Shown in pieces: positions 1-9,906 of a stretch of 64,000 nucleotides of DNA (position 1 is its first letter; every line of letters begins with the position of its first letter). Source of the DNA: Amblyomma americanum (Eukaryota > Arthropoda > Arachnida > Ixodida > Ixodidae). The stretch covers positions 51,309,007 through 51,373,006 of the forward strand of contig NC_135505.1 of assembly GCF_052857255.1 (NCBI RefSeq). The letters are read 5' to 3'. The translations under genes were made by a program, and so were the position numbers. Under the pieces are notes generated by a model, which saw nothing but the letters and a program-made list of their open reading frames with translations, had not been told where the DNA came from and did no database searches.

Positions 1-2064
1 CCATCCCCCGCTCCAAGCTGTGCCCCCGCGATATGGGTGGCAGAAATCGAGCACATTCCCCCCAACGTAACCACAAGAAGATCTGAGTGGCGCCTGACGA
101 CGGAAAGCGGACAGACAATTTTTTAAACGTTCTCTATTTCTTTGTGAGGCGGCGCTCTGCATCGCTCATAAAAATCAGACTGCCTTTTAGGTATTGACAC
201 GTCATAAAGCGCGCTGTTCGTGGCGCTGCTCACCGTGGAGCCGCTGCAGGTGCCGGTTCTAAAAGGAGCCACAGAGAGTGCGGGCCAGCGGCAGAGCCAT
301 TGTAACGAAAGGCTGTGGCGACTTGTTCGATTCAAGTTTGTTTTTTAGCTACAACGCTGACACATTCCGGGAGAGGTACTGAAACTCTTTGGCAGCATTA
401 TGAAAGCAGAGGGTAAAGGTAGTTAGTAATACGTTTTACTCCATTGATTTTCAATTCAAACATGTTGAGTAAGGGAAATGGAATAATGAAATGAAGAAGA
501 AATGATATATGTTCCAGAGAAGGTATTTTGTGGAACTGAAGTAGCAGTAGCGTTCAAGTCGTAGCTTTACATTTTGCAAGCTAAGTTTTCATCGTTACAA
601 CTAGATATAGATTTTTCTCTGTGCGTGGCAGACTGCAGCTACGATTGCTTTAAGAAGCGAAATTCCAGCCGCAAATGCATGGCGCAGCCGCTGATGCCGA
701 AGCATTTCGGACGTTCTGCCTGTTCTTGACTGCTACCAGGCGCTAATAAAACAATGCAGAACTAAAAAAGCGCTTGAAGGAAAAAGTCAGATAAAATCGA
801 AATTAAATACGCTTGAGTACGTCTTCAGGCACAGTTACCGTAAAGGCGGAACCACAAGGCAGCGTATCTTCGGCGCAGCATCAGCGTTTATTCTGCCGTC
901 GTTGTCGCTTCACGCCGCACAAGTAGGCGATCAAACACACGAGGGGCGTACGAACTGGTTGTTCAGACGGGCGTTAGGTGTGTTTTGTTTTGTTCACTGT
1001 TATGTTCAGCTAACGCACGAGATGCTTTGTCCTCCTCGAGTGTACAACTGAGGTTGAGCTACAGTGCATATTTCTTATGTCTGTAAATAAGTGTCAATGC
1101 AAGCAAATGCACATATTCCATAAATGCAAATGGCTATAAACACAGAGTTGTAAGGTATATAGCAGCAGACAGTATTGTATATGTTATTCCTGTAAAGGGT
1201 TGTAAATATTTGTAAATAAATGCACGTGAACGTCTCCTTCTAATCAACAAACGAGCTTGAAATTTCACACACTTCGCAGAAAACCGAAAGCAGCAGCCGT
1301 GCTTGCCATAATTTACTGGTGCCATTTTAGTGCTGCCGCGAGGACACCTTGTCAGCGTCGCGGTCCACACCATTTATCCGCGCAAAACAGTTTTCGTTAA
1401 TCATGGCGCCATGAAACGAACAAACGTAACAATTCACAACGCTCTATTCGTCTGGCAAGGAACAGCATCTTCAAGTAATAGGCGGAGCGAGAGCCACAGC
1501 CCACCTCTGCAAATGGCGAGCAAAACTGCTGCTCCAGTCGATTGTCGTTGGAAAAAACGCTGCGCCGCGGATGAATCAAGAGCTACGCAGGAAGGGGTAC
1601 GAAGCAGGAGTCTGACAGTCGGGTGGTGTAGGTCTGTTGTGTAGGAGTAGGACAGATAGCGCAGGCAACGCGTGGCCGTTGGAAAGCATGACGCAACCCG
1701 TCCAACCAGCGGGGCAGCGTCGCAGTGCGCCCACAAACTGAAGTGAGGCGTACCGGCGGCTCCCATTGCGAAGCGGGCGATGCGGCTGGCATTGTAAAAA
1801 TAAATAAGGCGCTGGTCATGCAGTCGACGCAAAAGCAGTCAAAACTTTAAGCGTGGAAGCAAAATAAAACAAAAATAAAATAACCAAAAACAAACATAAT
1901 AATAAAAGCCACAACAACAGCCCCACCAAAGTTTAGGAGTCAGACGCCGGAAAGGAAGAGAGAATTCTTGGTGGCACAGGTCTTCATAAAAACATTTCAA
2001 GATAGCAAATTCATTATGTAGCAGAGATACAGCTATCACTAATGCATGCGTTCCCCTTCTTTTT
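1..2064. other. unassigned DNA with one orphan Harbinger-like terminus
   Basis: No gene or known repeat body is recognised here. At 842-860 the plus strand reads AGGCGGAACCACAAGGC preceded by TAA, which resembles the terminal inverted repeat of the Harbinger-type element at 2942-3784. No matching right end was found, so it may be a relic. Several overlapping open frames on both strands around 1330-1830 have no recognisable domain and are treated as chance frames in locally GC-richer DNA. Confidence 0.4.
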
Positions 2065-2343
2065 AATCATAAAGGCCATGTCTTAATAAAAAAAGTTTTG
2101 ATGCGATTTGTGAGGATTTAACGTTCCAAAGTGACTCAGGCTCTGAGGGACGCCGCAGTGGAGAACTCCGAAAATTTCGACCACCTGGGGTTCTTAAACG
2201 TGCACTGACAACGCACAGTACACGGACCTCTAAATTTTCGCCTCCATCGAAATTTGACTGCCGCGGCCGGGATGGAACCCGTGTCCTTCGGGACAGCAGC
2301 TGAGCGCCATAACCACTCAGCCACCGCGGCGGCCAATCATAAA
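2065..2343 (-). mobile_element. Ruka-like tRNA-derived SINE with 9-bp TSD
   Basis: Read on the minus strand, this begins near 2334 with a tRNA-like head: box A in GTGGCTGAGTGGTTATGGCG and a box B near GGGTTCCATCCCGG. The body holds the phrases GTGCACGT and CCCCAGGTGGTCGAAA, shared with six or more other copies in this window. The tail runs into A-rich DNA at 2074-2120. AATCATAAA occurs at both edges (2065-2073 and 2335-2343), a plausible target-site duplication made by LINE-driven insertion. SINEs of this type are transcribed by RNA polymerase III and encode no protein. Confidence 0.85.
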
Positions 2344-2850
2344 AGTGGTGTCACATATTGAGTGGGGATAGTAAAGGTGCCCCTTTTCTTCCAACAAACA
2401 GTTCGCAAGCATGTGTTGTCTTTTTCTTCGTTGTGTTGTCTTCGTTGCACCGCAGTTTTTTTTAGCCAGGCTTCAACTCGCCCACATGCCGTCATTCTAA
2501 CGAACAGCGTACGTCTGCGTGACGCACTCTGTGCAGCAGGCAGACGTCAAGCTGAACGAAACAACTCCCAGCACTGTTTCTAGGGCGTGTTTGTCTTACT
2601 CATCTGCTAAAAGCACAGATCGGAGCTTGAAGAGTAACCTCGCGTGTGCTCTAAACGCGCATTCAAAATTGGCGCTGCGTGGTCCGGAGATTCGATCCGG
2701 TTGTTATATTTTGACAAGGTGAAGTCCACGGCAGCAGCTAGCAGTGCTGCACAAACTGCAGTTTCGGTTTTGGTTGGCCTTTTTAGCTACCACAGCTTGT
2801 TTACACTAAAACAAAATGTGGTCTAAAATTTAAAAAAAAATCATATTGTT
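2344..2850. other. unassigned DNA
   Basis: No gene or repeat is recognised. Three short overlapping plus-strand frames lack any domain signature. The right edge (about 2830-2850) is a T/A-rich run belonging to the tail of the adjacent tRNA-like SINE relic. Confidence 0.4.
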
Positions 2851-2932
2851 CTTTCAGCGGGAATCGAAGCCTAGTCTTCCGCGTGTAAATCGAGTTCACT
2901 AACAACTACGCTACGCCGCGCGCGGGCTCTGC
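2828..2932 (-). mobile_element. tRNA-Val-like SINE or tRNA pseudogene
   Basis: The minus strand reads GCGTAGTTGTTAGTGAACTC, a box A-like D-arm. It then shows an anticodon arm around TTTACACGCGGAAG and a box B-like GGCTTCGATTCCCGC. This order and the TTTACAC anticodon loop resemble tRNA-Val(UAC). The acceptor stem does not close, the D-arm is diverged, and a run of A/T follows the box B. It is therefore better read as a tRNA-derived SINE or pseudogene than as a working tRNA. Its 5' end almost touches the Harbinger-type element that starts at 2942. Confidence 0.6.
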
Positions 2933-2938
2933 CGCCTC

Positions 2939-3787
2939 TAAAGGCGGAACCGCATGGCGCGATTTCAGGCGCGATTGACGCGCGGATGGTGGGACGCGCG
3001 CGTCATTTTGACGCGTGCCCAGTATGATCCGTCACGAAATCGCGCCGCCGCGTGCTCCTACTCGGAGGAGAAAAAAACGCCTCGCGCGGCGCGTCCGGGG
3101 CGCGTCCGCCAATCAGATTTCAAGTAAGTCACGTGGTATTTGGTCACGTGGCATTTTTGGTTTTTGGTTTTGCCACTAGATGGCCCTACTCTCTGCGCAT
3201 CTCGACGGAACCTCTTCGCCGCATTTTTTTTTCGCTCTGCAGAACCGGCGCGCACGTGAAAAACACGTGCTACTGTTTCGTGCGCGCATCGTGTTCATCG
3301 AAAATGGAGAAAGCAGTCTTCAACGAGGTCCTGATCCCGGAAGTGGAGAGGCGTCGCGTCCTGTGGGATATACGCGACCGCCTCTTCTGCTCTGTAGTAA
3401 GCGCCCGACTCTCCATTTTCTATGTCGAGTTGTAAACAAGCAGCGGCCTCTTGGCATGCAGAAAGTACATAGTCGCAGTTTCGCACACACTCTTCCTGCT
3501 TGAAATTAAGCTTGATAAATATACTTCGAAAAAAAAATGTCGTTGTGTAATTACACTAAGATTATTTCTATTGCAGTGTTGTGTAAGTTTAAGGGCATAT
3601 TACATATGCGGTTGCAGGGACAATTCATGTCGTTGGGAGTTACGTTGTCTGGCAACCCGGAAAACGCGCCGCGAAGGCGCCGCTCCCCTTTTTTCGTGCG
3701 GGTGCTCGCGCGTTGACGGCAACGCGGGCGTCCACCGCGCGTCGCGTTTTTCGCTCGCGGAAAACGCGCCATGCGGTTCCGCCTTAA
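2939..3787. mobile_element. Harbinger/PIF-type element with 20-bp TIRs and TAA target duplication
   Basis: The element runs from 2942 to 3784 (843 bp). Its left end AGGCGGAACCGCATGGCGCG is repeated exactly in inverse at 3765-3784. TAA flanks both sides (2939-2941 and 3785-3787), matching the 3-bp TWA target preference of PIF/Harbinger elements. The inner terminal parts are also inversely similar (GACGCGCGG-like words). There is no DDE transposase, so the copy is non-autonomous. It carries a MADF-like exon start at 3304, which fits because Harbinger elements commonly encode a Myb/SANT or MADF-like partner protein. Confidence 0.85.
3304..3399 (+). pseudogene. MADF-like N-terminal exon inside the Harbinger-type element
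   Basis: An ATG at 3304 opens a frame beginning MEKAVFNEVLIPEVERRRVL and continuing WDIRDRLFC. The pattern of a leading acidic/aromatic helix, a block of arginines, then V-L-W-D is the first helix of a MADF (Myb/SANT-related) DNA-binding domain. The similarity ends near 3397, where GTAGTA or GTAAGC could act as splice donors. No later exon of the domain is seen before the element's right end. It is probably a captured or remnant first exon of the accessory protein of an autonomous Harbinger relative. Whether it is transcribed cannot be told. Confidence 0.55.
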
Positions 3788-4543
3788 GAAGGAACCTAGG
3801 GCACGATAATGTTCGCAGCGGTCCTAGCGGAAATTACCCTTTTTTGCCTCAGTTTTGATAAAAAGGCAGCATAGGCGTTGGACACACTCACTCTTCTAGT
3901 TCACTCTAACATGGTTCCACTCGTGAGGTGACATTCGCTAAAAAAATAAAAAGTAAGCGTATGTAATGCAGCATTCCGGGTAGTGTCATACGATATCGCG
4001 TAGCATATACCAGCTGTTTCAGTGAATACTATCGAAAATAGGCTATTTGAGAAAAAAAATTAAAACCTTTCAGAAGAAAACGAGCATCATTAAGTGTGAA
4101 AGACATGCTAAATAGTACCCGGTTAATTGAAATTGACTGATATTTATTTAGCAAAATTTGGCCGTTTTCGTTAATGGCGAGTTCATAGCCGCGGAGACAA
4201 AAATGCCATATTACTTTTTAAAGCACACAAGAAATTCATGATGCCCAGGAGCCCTTAAAAATTAAGTTTTCTTTTAAGCATGAAACCGAAACTCGGCTGA
4301 ACAAGGAGCGCCCAAATCTTGTGCATACGCAATGACAACGTCCCCTGGTGACGTTTTGCCAAGACAACAGTAATTTCTCCTGCTAAAGAGCCTCTACGAT
4401 CAGCTTACCACGGCCGGAGTTATCCTTATTTTTCATCGCCGTGCCCTAGAAATGGGCTAGTCATCGTCAAACATGCGACCGCCCATCCTGACAGCCTTGA
4501 TAGGTGCTCTCGGCCATTTTGTTTTTTTTCTTTATCTATAGCA
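3788..4543. other. unassigned AT-rich DNA
   Basis: No open frame with a recognisable domain and no repeat was identified on either strand. Confidence 0.4.
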
Positions 4544-5678
4544 CTTCTGAGCAGTGTTGGCGGTAAGGAGTTACAAGTGACGGCGTTGCCGGTAACGCGT
4601 TACTTTTTTCGGTAGCTTAGTAAAGTACTCGTTACCATTTCGCAACACTAAGGGGTAACGTACCTACGTTAACATTTTTCGGTAACGTTAGGTGTCACGT
4701 TACTCGTTACTTTTTCTTCCAATTGTTCCCGACTTCTCCCCTTTTCTAAGCACAAAGAAATGCGCTGAGCAAATAAACAAAATGTACAGGTGCTCTCGAC
4801 GACCCTTGTTGCAGCTCGCACGTGTATCAGGAAACACCTGCCCTTGACGATGCACCCAACAAAAAAAAAACATAATAGCCATAAAGCACCAAAGACGTGC
4901 ACGAACACGCATCCACGCACTTGCCTTCACTTACCTCCCCTTCCGAACCGCCCCCCCCCCCACACACACACACATATCCCGTTTTTCGGATTTACTATGA
5001 ATCTGTTGAGAGTTCAGCGATGTTTCATTTGTGAAGTTATAATAGAGGCTGAAGTGTCAGTTTGTGTTTAATGCCGCAATCAGAAAATGGCTTCACCGTA
5101 TGCCATAGAGATAGAAGCCATCGCATGTAATTCTACAGGACACTTTAGGCCACTTTTGGTCAAATGTTTAGGGGAAACCCCGAAGGTGGAGTAGATTTTT
5201 AATAAGGAAGTAATTACCAATTGCCATCCACCCAAGCGCAGGCAAAGGGCTGAGAAAGCTGTATAGCTTTCCTTCGTAGCCGTATGGCTGAGCTTGGGTG
5301 GATGCCAATTAGTACTTACTCCCTTATTACAAACTTTAGGCCACTATAACACTTCTTAGCTCCTGCACATTTGTGCAAATTTTCTCGTTAAATCAGGATA
5401 CCGAGTAAAATCGTTGTTTGGTCTAGACGTTTTATGTGAAATATGAGGATTTTGAAGTACTTATCGTGAGTTCTTAAGGCGAAGACGCCCCAATTAAAAT
5501 TTATGGCTATGAAGTAACGGGAAAGTAACGTGCGGTACTTTTTTTCCGTAACGGTAACGGTAGCGCGTTAACTTTTTTTTTGTAGGTAACATTGGGCAGT
5601 AACTCGTTCCTTTTTTTAGAGTACCGAGTAACGTATTTAGTTACTTTTTTTGGTAGCGCCTACAACCCTGCTTCTGAG
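4544..5678. mobile_element. non-autonomous hAT element with perfect 8-bp TSD
   Basis: CTTCTGAG stands at 4544-4551 and again at 5671-5678, an 8-bp target-site duplication typical of hAT elements. Between them the element (4552-5670, 1119 bp) starts CAGTGTTGGCGG and ends with the inverse of CAGGGTTGTAGGCG, matching hAT-style CAG...CTG termini. Both subterminal regions are packed with GTAAC and GTTAC words (4560-4710 and 5510-5650), as is common near hAT ends where transposase binds. No transposase is encoded. A short CA/AC tract lies at about 4960-4975. Confidence 0.88.
5200..5329. repeat. inverted repeat (hairpin) nested in the hAT element
   Basis: Arm 5200-5237 and arm 5292-5329 (38 nt each) are imperfect inverse copies. 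Both carry TAATAAGG at the outer edge and CATCCACCCAAGC toward the centre. The spacer is 54 nt. It may be a small foldback element that inserted into the hAT element, or part of that element's own sequence. Confidence 0.75.
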
Positions 5679-5959
5679 GTGCCACAAGACGTGCCAGAAG
5701 CGAGGCGTCACCGTCCGTCAATTATTCTTCAGGTTGAGCCGCTGTTCGTTCGTAATCGCTGTGTGTTAGAAAGGGCATCAGGCAAAGCTTCGTCTGCGGA
5801 GCATGCGAGGCTTTCGCGGCAGTCGCAGCATTCTGTTAGAAAGCTGTTCTTGTGACTTGTAGGGCCGATTTTACATACGCCTTGACGCTTGCCTTTGAAG
5901 TGCTTGTTTTGTAAGTGCGCTTGCGACATAGTTATTACAACGCCACGGGTGCCAGCACG
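5679..5959. other. unassigned DNA between two DNA transposons
   Basis: A frame continues from the hAT end but has no domain signature. Nothing else is recognised. Confidence 0.35.
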
Positions 5960-5964
5960 TCCAT

Positions 5965-7120
5965 GTGAGGTTTCCGCGCCGCAGCGTGAATTCTATAGAA
6001 ATAGACGCGCCAGCAAAATTCCAGTACTCTGTTTCCGAGAAAGTTGACATTGTTCTTGTTTATGTGAGCACGCAAATGTACGGGGAGCTGGCATCGGGAC
6101 TGTATGCTGCCCAACATCCTGGTCATCGTGTACCAACTCGCCCCACATTCATATTGATATTAGATCGATTTAGGAGAACAGGATGAGTTCATGCTCAGGA
6201 AAGGAAACCACCAGCTAGTGCAACCGATAGTTCTGACATCGATGTGCTGGCATGCGTCGCCATCAGGCCAGAAGCAAGCGTCAGGGAAATTGCAATTGCA
6301 TATGAAGCATGCTCGGCATCAGTTCGGCTGTCACTTTCAGGACACAGCTACCACCCATGCCTTGTGTGCCTTGGTGGAGGCAAACAACCAAACGACTTTC
6401 AAAAGCCGCTCGATTTTTGCAACTGGTCTCTAATTCAATGCGGCGAAGACCATGAATTTCAGAACAAAGTGCGGGGCAGAGACGAGGGCCTTATTTTGCA
6501 CAGATTTGAATGCGAATTTGCTGAACGCACACTATTTGTGCGACCAGAACCCCCACTCGCTTCGTGAGCAGAAGCACCAACTAGGATGGACAGCCAGGGT
6601 TTGGTGTGGCATTTATACCTTCCGCATTGTCGGTCCTTACTTCATCGATGGCAACATTACTGGAAAGAAGTACACTAAGTGCGTCTAAAAAGCGCGTCTC
6701 CGAATCTGCTTGAGGGTTGCCCTGTATGTGCAAAGAAAAATCTGTCGGGGATCCATCTCGCTGGAACCACACTTGTGGTTCGAGCGTGACGGATTACCGC
6801 CACATTTTTATTCACTGGACCGAATCACAGCCCGACTCGACGGCAAGGGGGACTCTCATATGCACAAGTGACAAAGAAACAAGCTACTACGGCCAAGAGT
6901 GTGTCCCCGTCGGCATCTTTGTCAGTGTTGCAAGTGAGTGCGCTGCGCAAAAATAGAGCTCAAAAATCAGAGTGTGTCTGACCTTCTTCATGTTTTGTTT
7001 GGGGCCCTGCGTTCACATGTTCCAGCGGTGCCGCCTGGTAGACTGAAGAACATCCTACAGCTGGTGCCTTCATTTGAGTCCCTAATTACCAACTTCGCAG
7101 CAAACTTCCTTTCGGTCTAA
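5965..7120 (+). pseudogene. Tc1/mariner-like (DUF4817-type) transposase, broken
   Basis: Reading across frames gives the parts of a widespread arthropod transposase in order. An N-terminal helix-turn-helix (SEKVDIVLVY, then YAAQHPGHRVPTRPTF, LDRFRRTG) ends at a stop near 6186. A second helix-turn-helix begins VLACVAIRPEASVREIAIAY at about 6240. Then come DFQKPLDFCNWSLIQCGEDH and, in another frame, VWCGIYTFRIVGPYFIDGN (about 6600-6660). A second catalytic-Asp motif LWFERDGLPPHF lies at 6768-6803, and a C-terminal stretch SHVPAVPPGRLKNIL ends at a stop near 7118. Several frameshifts and stops make it non-functional. The first Asp block is damaged. Confidence 0.75.
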
Positions 7121-8252
7121 TATGGATGGTGTTCAACCTCGTGGATCTAACAGCCACCGAATAGTGCCGTTTATATTGCTATAGAACTCCACTGAGATTT
7201 TAAGTCGGTTAACTGAACTGAAACTTTTCTTGAGACTTGTGTTCCTGTACTGGCCCTGTCGGAAGCTGGCCTGCCAAGCGGGAGTTGTTTGACTGGATAT
7301 GTCGCCCATAAAACTGCAGCATAAAATCATTTCCTGCTGTAAGGGCCGCGTTTTACATAAAACAAAAAATTCCACATGTTTCTTTAGGCGGTACCGACCC
7401 TTGCACGGATGACATTGAGGTTGCTGCTGTGAGAATACAGCTCTGGTCTCGAACCCTTTCTATTGCATTCGTGTACGTGTCATCGCGGAAAAAGGTAGCA
7501 TTGGATTTCTTTCGACAGCAGCTCTGCGACTGCTGCCTAGCTCCTCGAATCATCAGCGGTGATTTCAACGCCCATCATGCCGTCCGGGGTGACAGGAGCA
7601 CGGATTCCCGTGGACGCAAACTCGTAGACGTAATTGACAGTTTGGACCAGCGTGTTGATAATGACGGAAGCCTCACTTTCTTCCGGCCTCCATCCTCAGC
7701 GACAGCTATAGACCTGACTCTGCATTGACCTGACGTCTGTGTGAGGTGGTCAAAAGCGCTTGACCGCGTGGGAAGTGACCACTATTTAATTTTTGTGTCT
7801 GCTGCCGACTTTCTTATGCATGGTCCTAAAATGAGCAATGTGGTAAACTGGGACAAGTAGAGAGAGCACCTAGAACGTGTTTCTAGTGATGATATTGACA
7901 AAATGATTTCTAGTAAGCCGGCAGCAACTACGGCAGTAAAGTTACCTGATCATTTTCCGAACCCGGATTTAATACTTAGGAACCTTTGCGCAGCGAGAAG
8001 AAGGGCGGAGTGCCAACTCATGCGGAAAAAAGACGACAGGGACTTGAAGGCGACCTTCAATAGGGTGACTTCTGCCATTAGACGGCACACGAACAAGCTC
8101 TATTGATCGCAATGGGCCTCATTCTGCGCAAGTTTTACTGTGTTCTCACCTATGACTGGAATATGGCGAGTTATTGGGAGCCTTGCTGAGAATCTCGCCC
8201 TTCGAAACCTTTTGAAGCTCCTGCTATACGCAAGGAAAAACCTATTGCGTGC

Positions 8253-8837
8253 TTGGCAGCGGACTTTGCATACACACTCGAACGTGCTAATTTTGGAATG
8301 GATATATATACACCACCTGCTTCCTCCAGGTCCATCATGGACTGCCCGTTCACGCTTCGTGAGCTTCAAACTGCGCTCAGTGGCCTGCGGGGTCGGTGTG
8401 CACCAGGCCCCGACGGCATCACGAACCAAATGCTGCATAATCTGCCCTTTAAACTCAGGAAGGAGCTCCTAAACTTCATCAATCGGGTTTGGAAGACTGG
8501 CGATGTTCCTCCGTCATGGAAGGTGGCACATGTAGTTCCAGTACTGAAGCCTGGCAAAGACATGACGGACCTTGCCTTGTATCACCCTGTGGCATTGACC
8601 TCCTGCGTAGCTAAGTTGATGGAGAAGCTGGTAAATGAATGGTTATCGTGGTGGCTTGAGGACAGCAAGGCACTGTCAACATGTATGACAGGATTCTGCC
8701 GAGGTCTTAGTGCCCAAGATAGCGTCTTAGACTTGGTGGGTCATGTTGAACAGCACAGAGCTTTCGGCCTTTCCACCTTAGCCTATTTTTTGACGTTGCA
8801 AAAGATTATGACAACGTGCTGCAGAGCTCAATTCTAA
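8253..8837 (+). pseudogene. reverse transcriptase fragment of the I-like LINE
   Basis: This 194-codon open stretch covers the N-terminal half of the RT domain: the CAPGPDGI fingers motif near residue 50, WKVAHVVPVLKPGKD near residue 88, and the YHPVALTSCVAKLMEKLVN block. The frame then shifts. The palm motif YADDI is found in the next frame at about 9066. It is the N-terminal side of one interrupted gene, not a separate host gene. Confidence 0.85.
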
Positions 8838-9189
8838 TGAGATTGCAGGGCCTGGACATAGAGGGACATATGTTAAGATTCATTTACAAGTTTATAAGCG
8901 ATCGTGTGGTTCGTGTACGGTTAGGGAATACCTTAAGCACCGAAAGGGTTCTATCACGAGGTGTGCCTCAAGTTAGTGTTCTTTCCCCCACGCTTTTTAA
9001 CATCGTAATGGCTGGCCTTCCCTTTTCGTTGCGAAAACATTTCAGGAAAGTGCGTATGTCAATATATGCTGATGACATATGTATTCGAATTACTGGCTAC
9101 GAACACAAGTGATTAGCCCTGATAGCTCGACAGGCTCTACTTTTGTTACAAGCTTACCTTACCTTCAAGGTGTGGGATTGTCTCTATAA

Positions 9190-9906
9190 GTGAGAAAATC
9201 CGGCTTTGTTCGGTTTTCAGGTGTAGAAAGCCATCAAGCGCGGTTGAAGTTAGACCTTGGTCTCTCTTGCGTCCGCGAATCCAACCACACGCGTTTCCTG
9301 GGCGTCATTATTGACTCCCGTCTTCAGTGGCGAAAAGCTGTCGGCGCGATTTTTTCTTGTCTATCTTCCCGTCTCGATGTGCTCCGTAGAATTGCACGTG
9401 ATCGATGGGGAAACCATCCTTGTTCAATGGTCAAACTTCATGAAGCGCTGGTGGTCAGTCGCATAATGTATCAATTACCTTTAATTTCCCTCTCGGCATC
9501 AGAACTTGAACGTCTCGAAGTTGTCCACAGAAAGAGCCCAAGAAGAGCCATTGGAGTTCCCCAGGCGGTTGCGAATAAGGCAGTACTTCATGAGTCTCTA
9601 TCGAAACCTCTTAGCCTTATCGCTTCTCAGAGGCTACTAATGCATCTTGACCGCCTAGGAGAGACGGTAGCTGAGCGATCCCTTCTCCAGCGGCTCTGCA
9701 ATAGATATGAATCGAAGGCTTTCTTGGCACTCAATACTCTTAGTTCTTTAGGCATTAATGTCCGAAGGCAAAGGAAACGGTTGAAACCACCCTGGTCTTT
9801 TCCGACTCTCGACTGTAAGGTCACAATTCCCCATGTGTGCGCAAAGCGCAGCTCTCCTTTGGCAGCAACGCGTTCGCTTGTACTGGAACACTTGGAAACA
9901 GATTAA
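9190..9906 (+). pseudogene. post-RT region of the I-like LINE
   Basis: This is the longest open stretch in the window (238 codons). It holds RFLGVIIDSRLQWRKAV and the thumb/connection region found after the YADDI palm motif in I-group LINEs. The RNase H domain follows in other frames at 9925-10320. It has no start context of its own and is a fragment of the retrotransposon ORF2. Confidence 0.8.

Noticed and set aside
1434..1832. 132-codon minus-strand frame as a gene
   Set aside because: Overlapping frames on both strands in GC-rich DNA; no domain or splice context recognised.
2855..2930. Functional tRNA-Val gene
   Set aside because: Acceptor stem does not pair and the D-arm is diverged; a SINE or pseudogene fits better.
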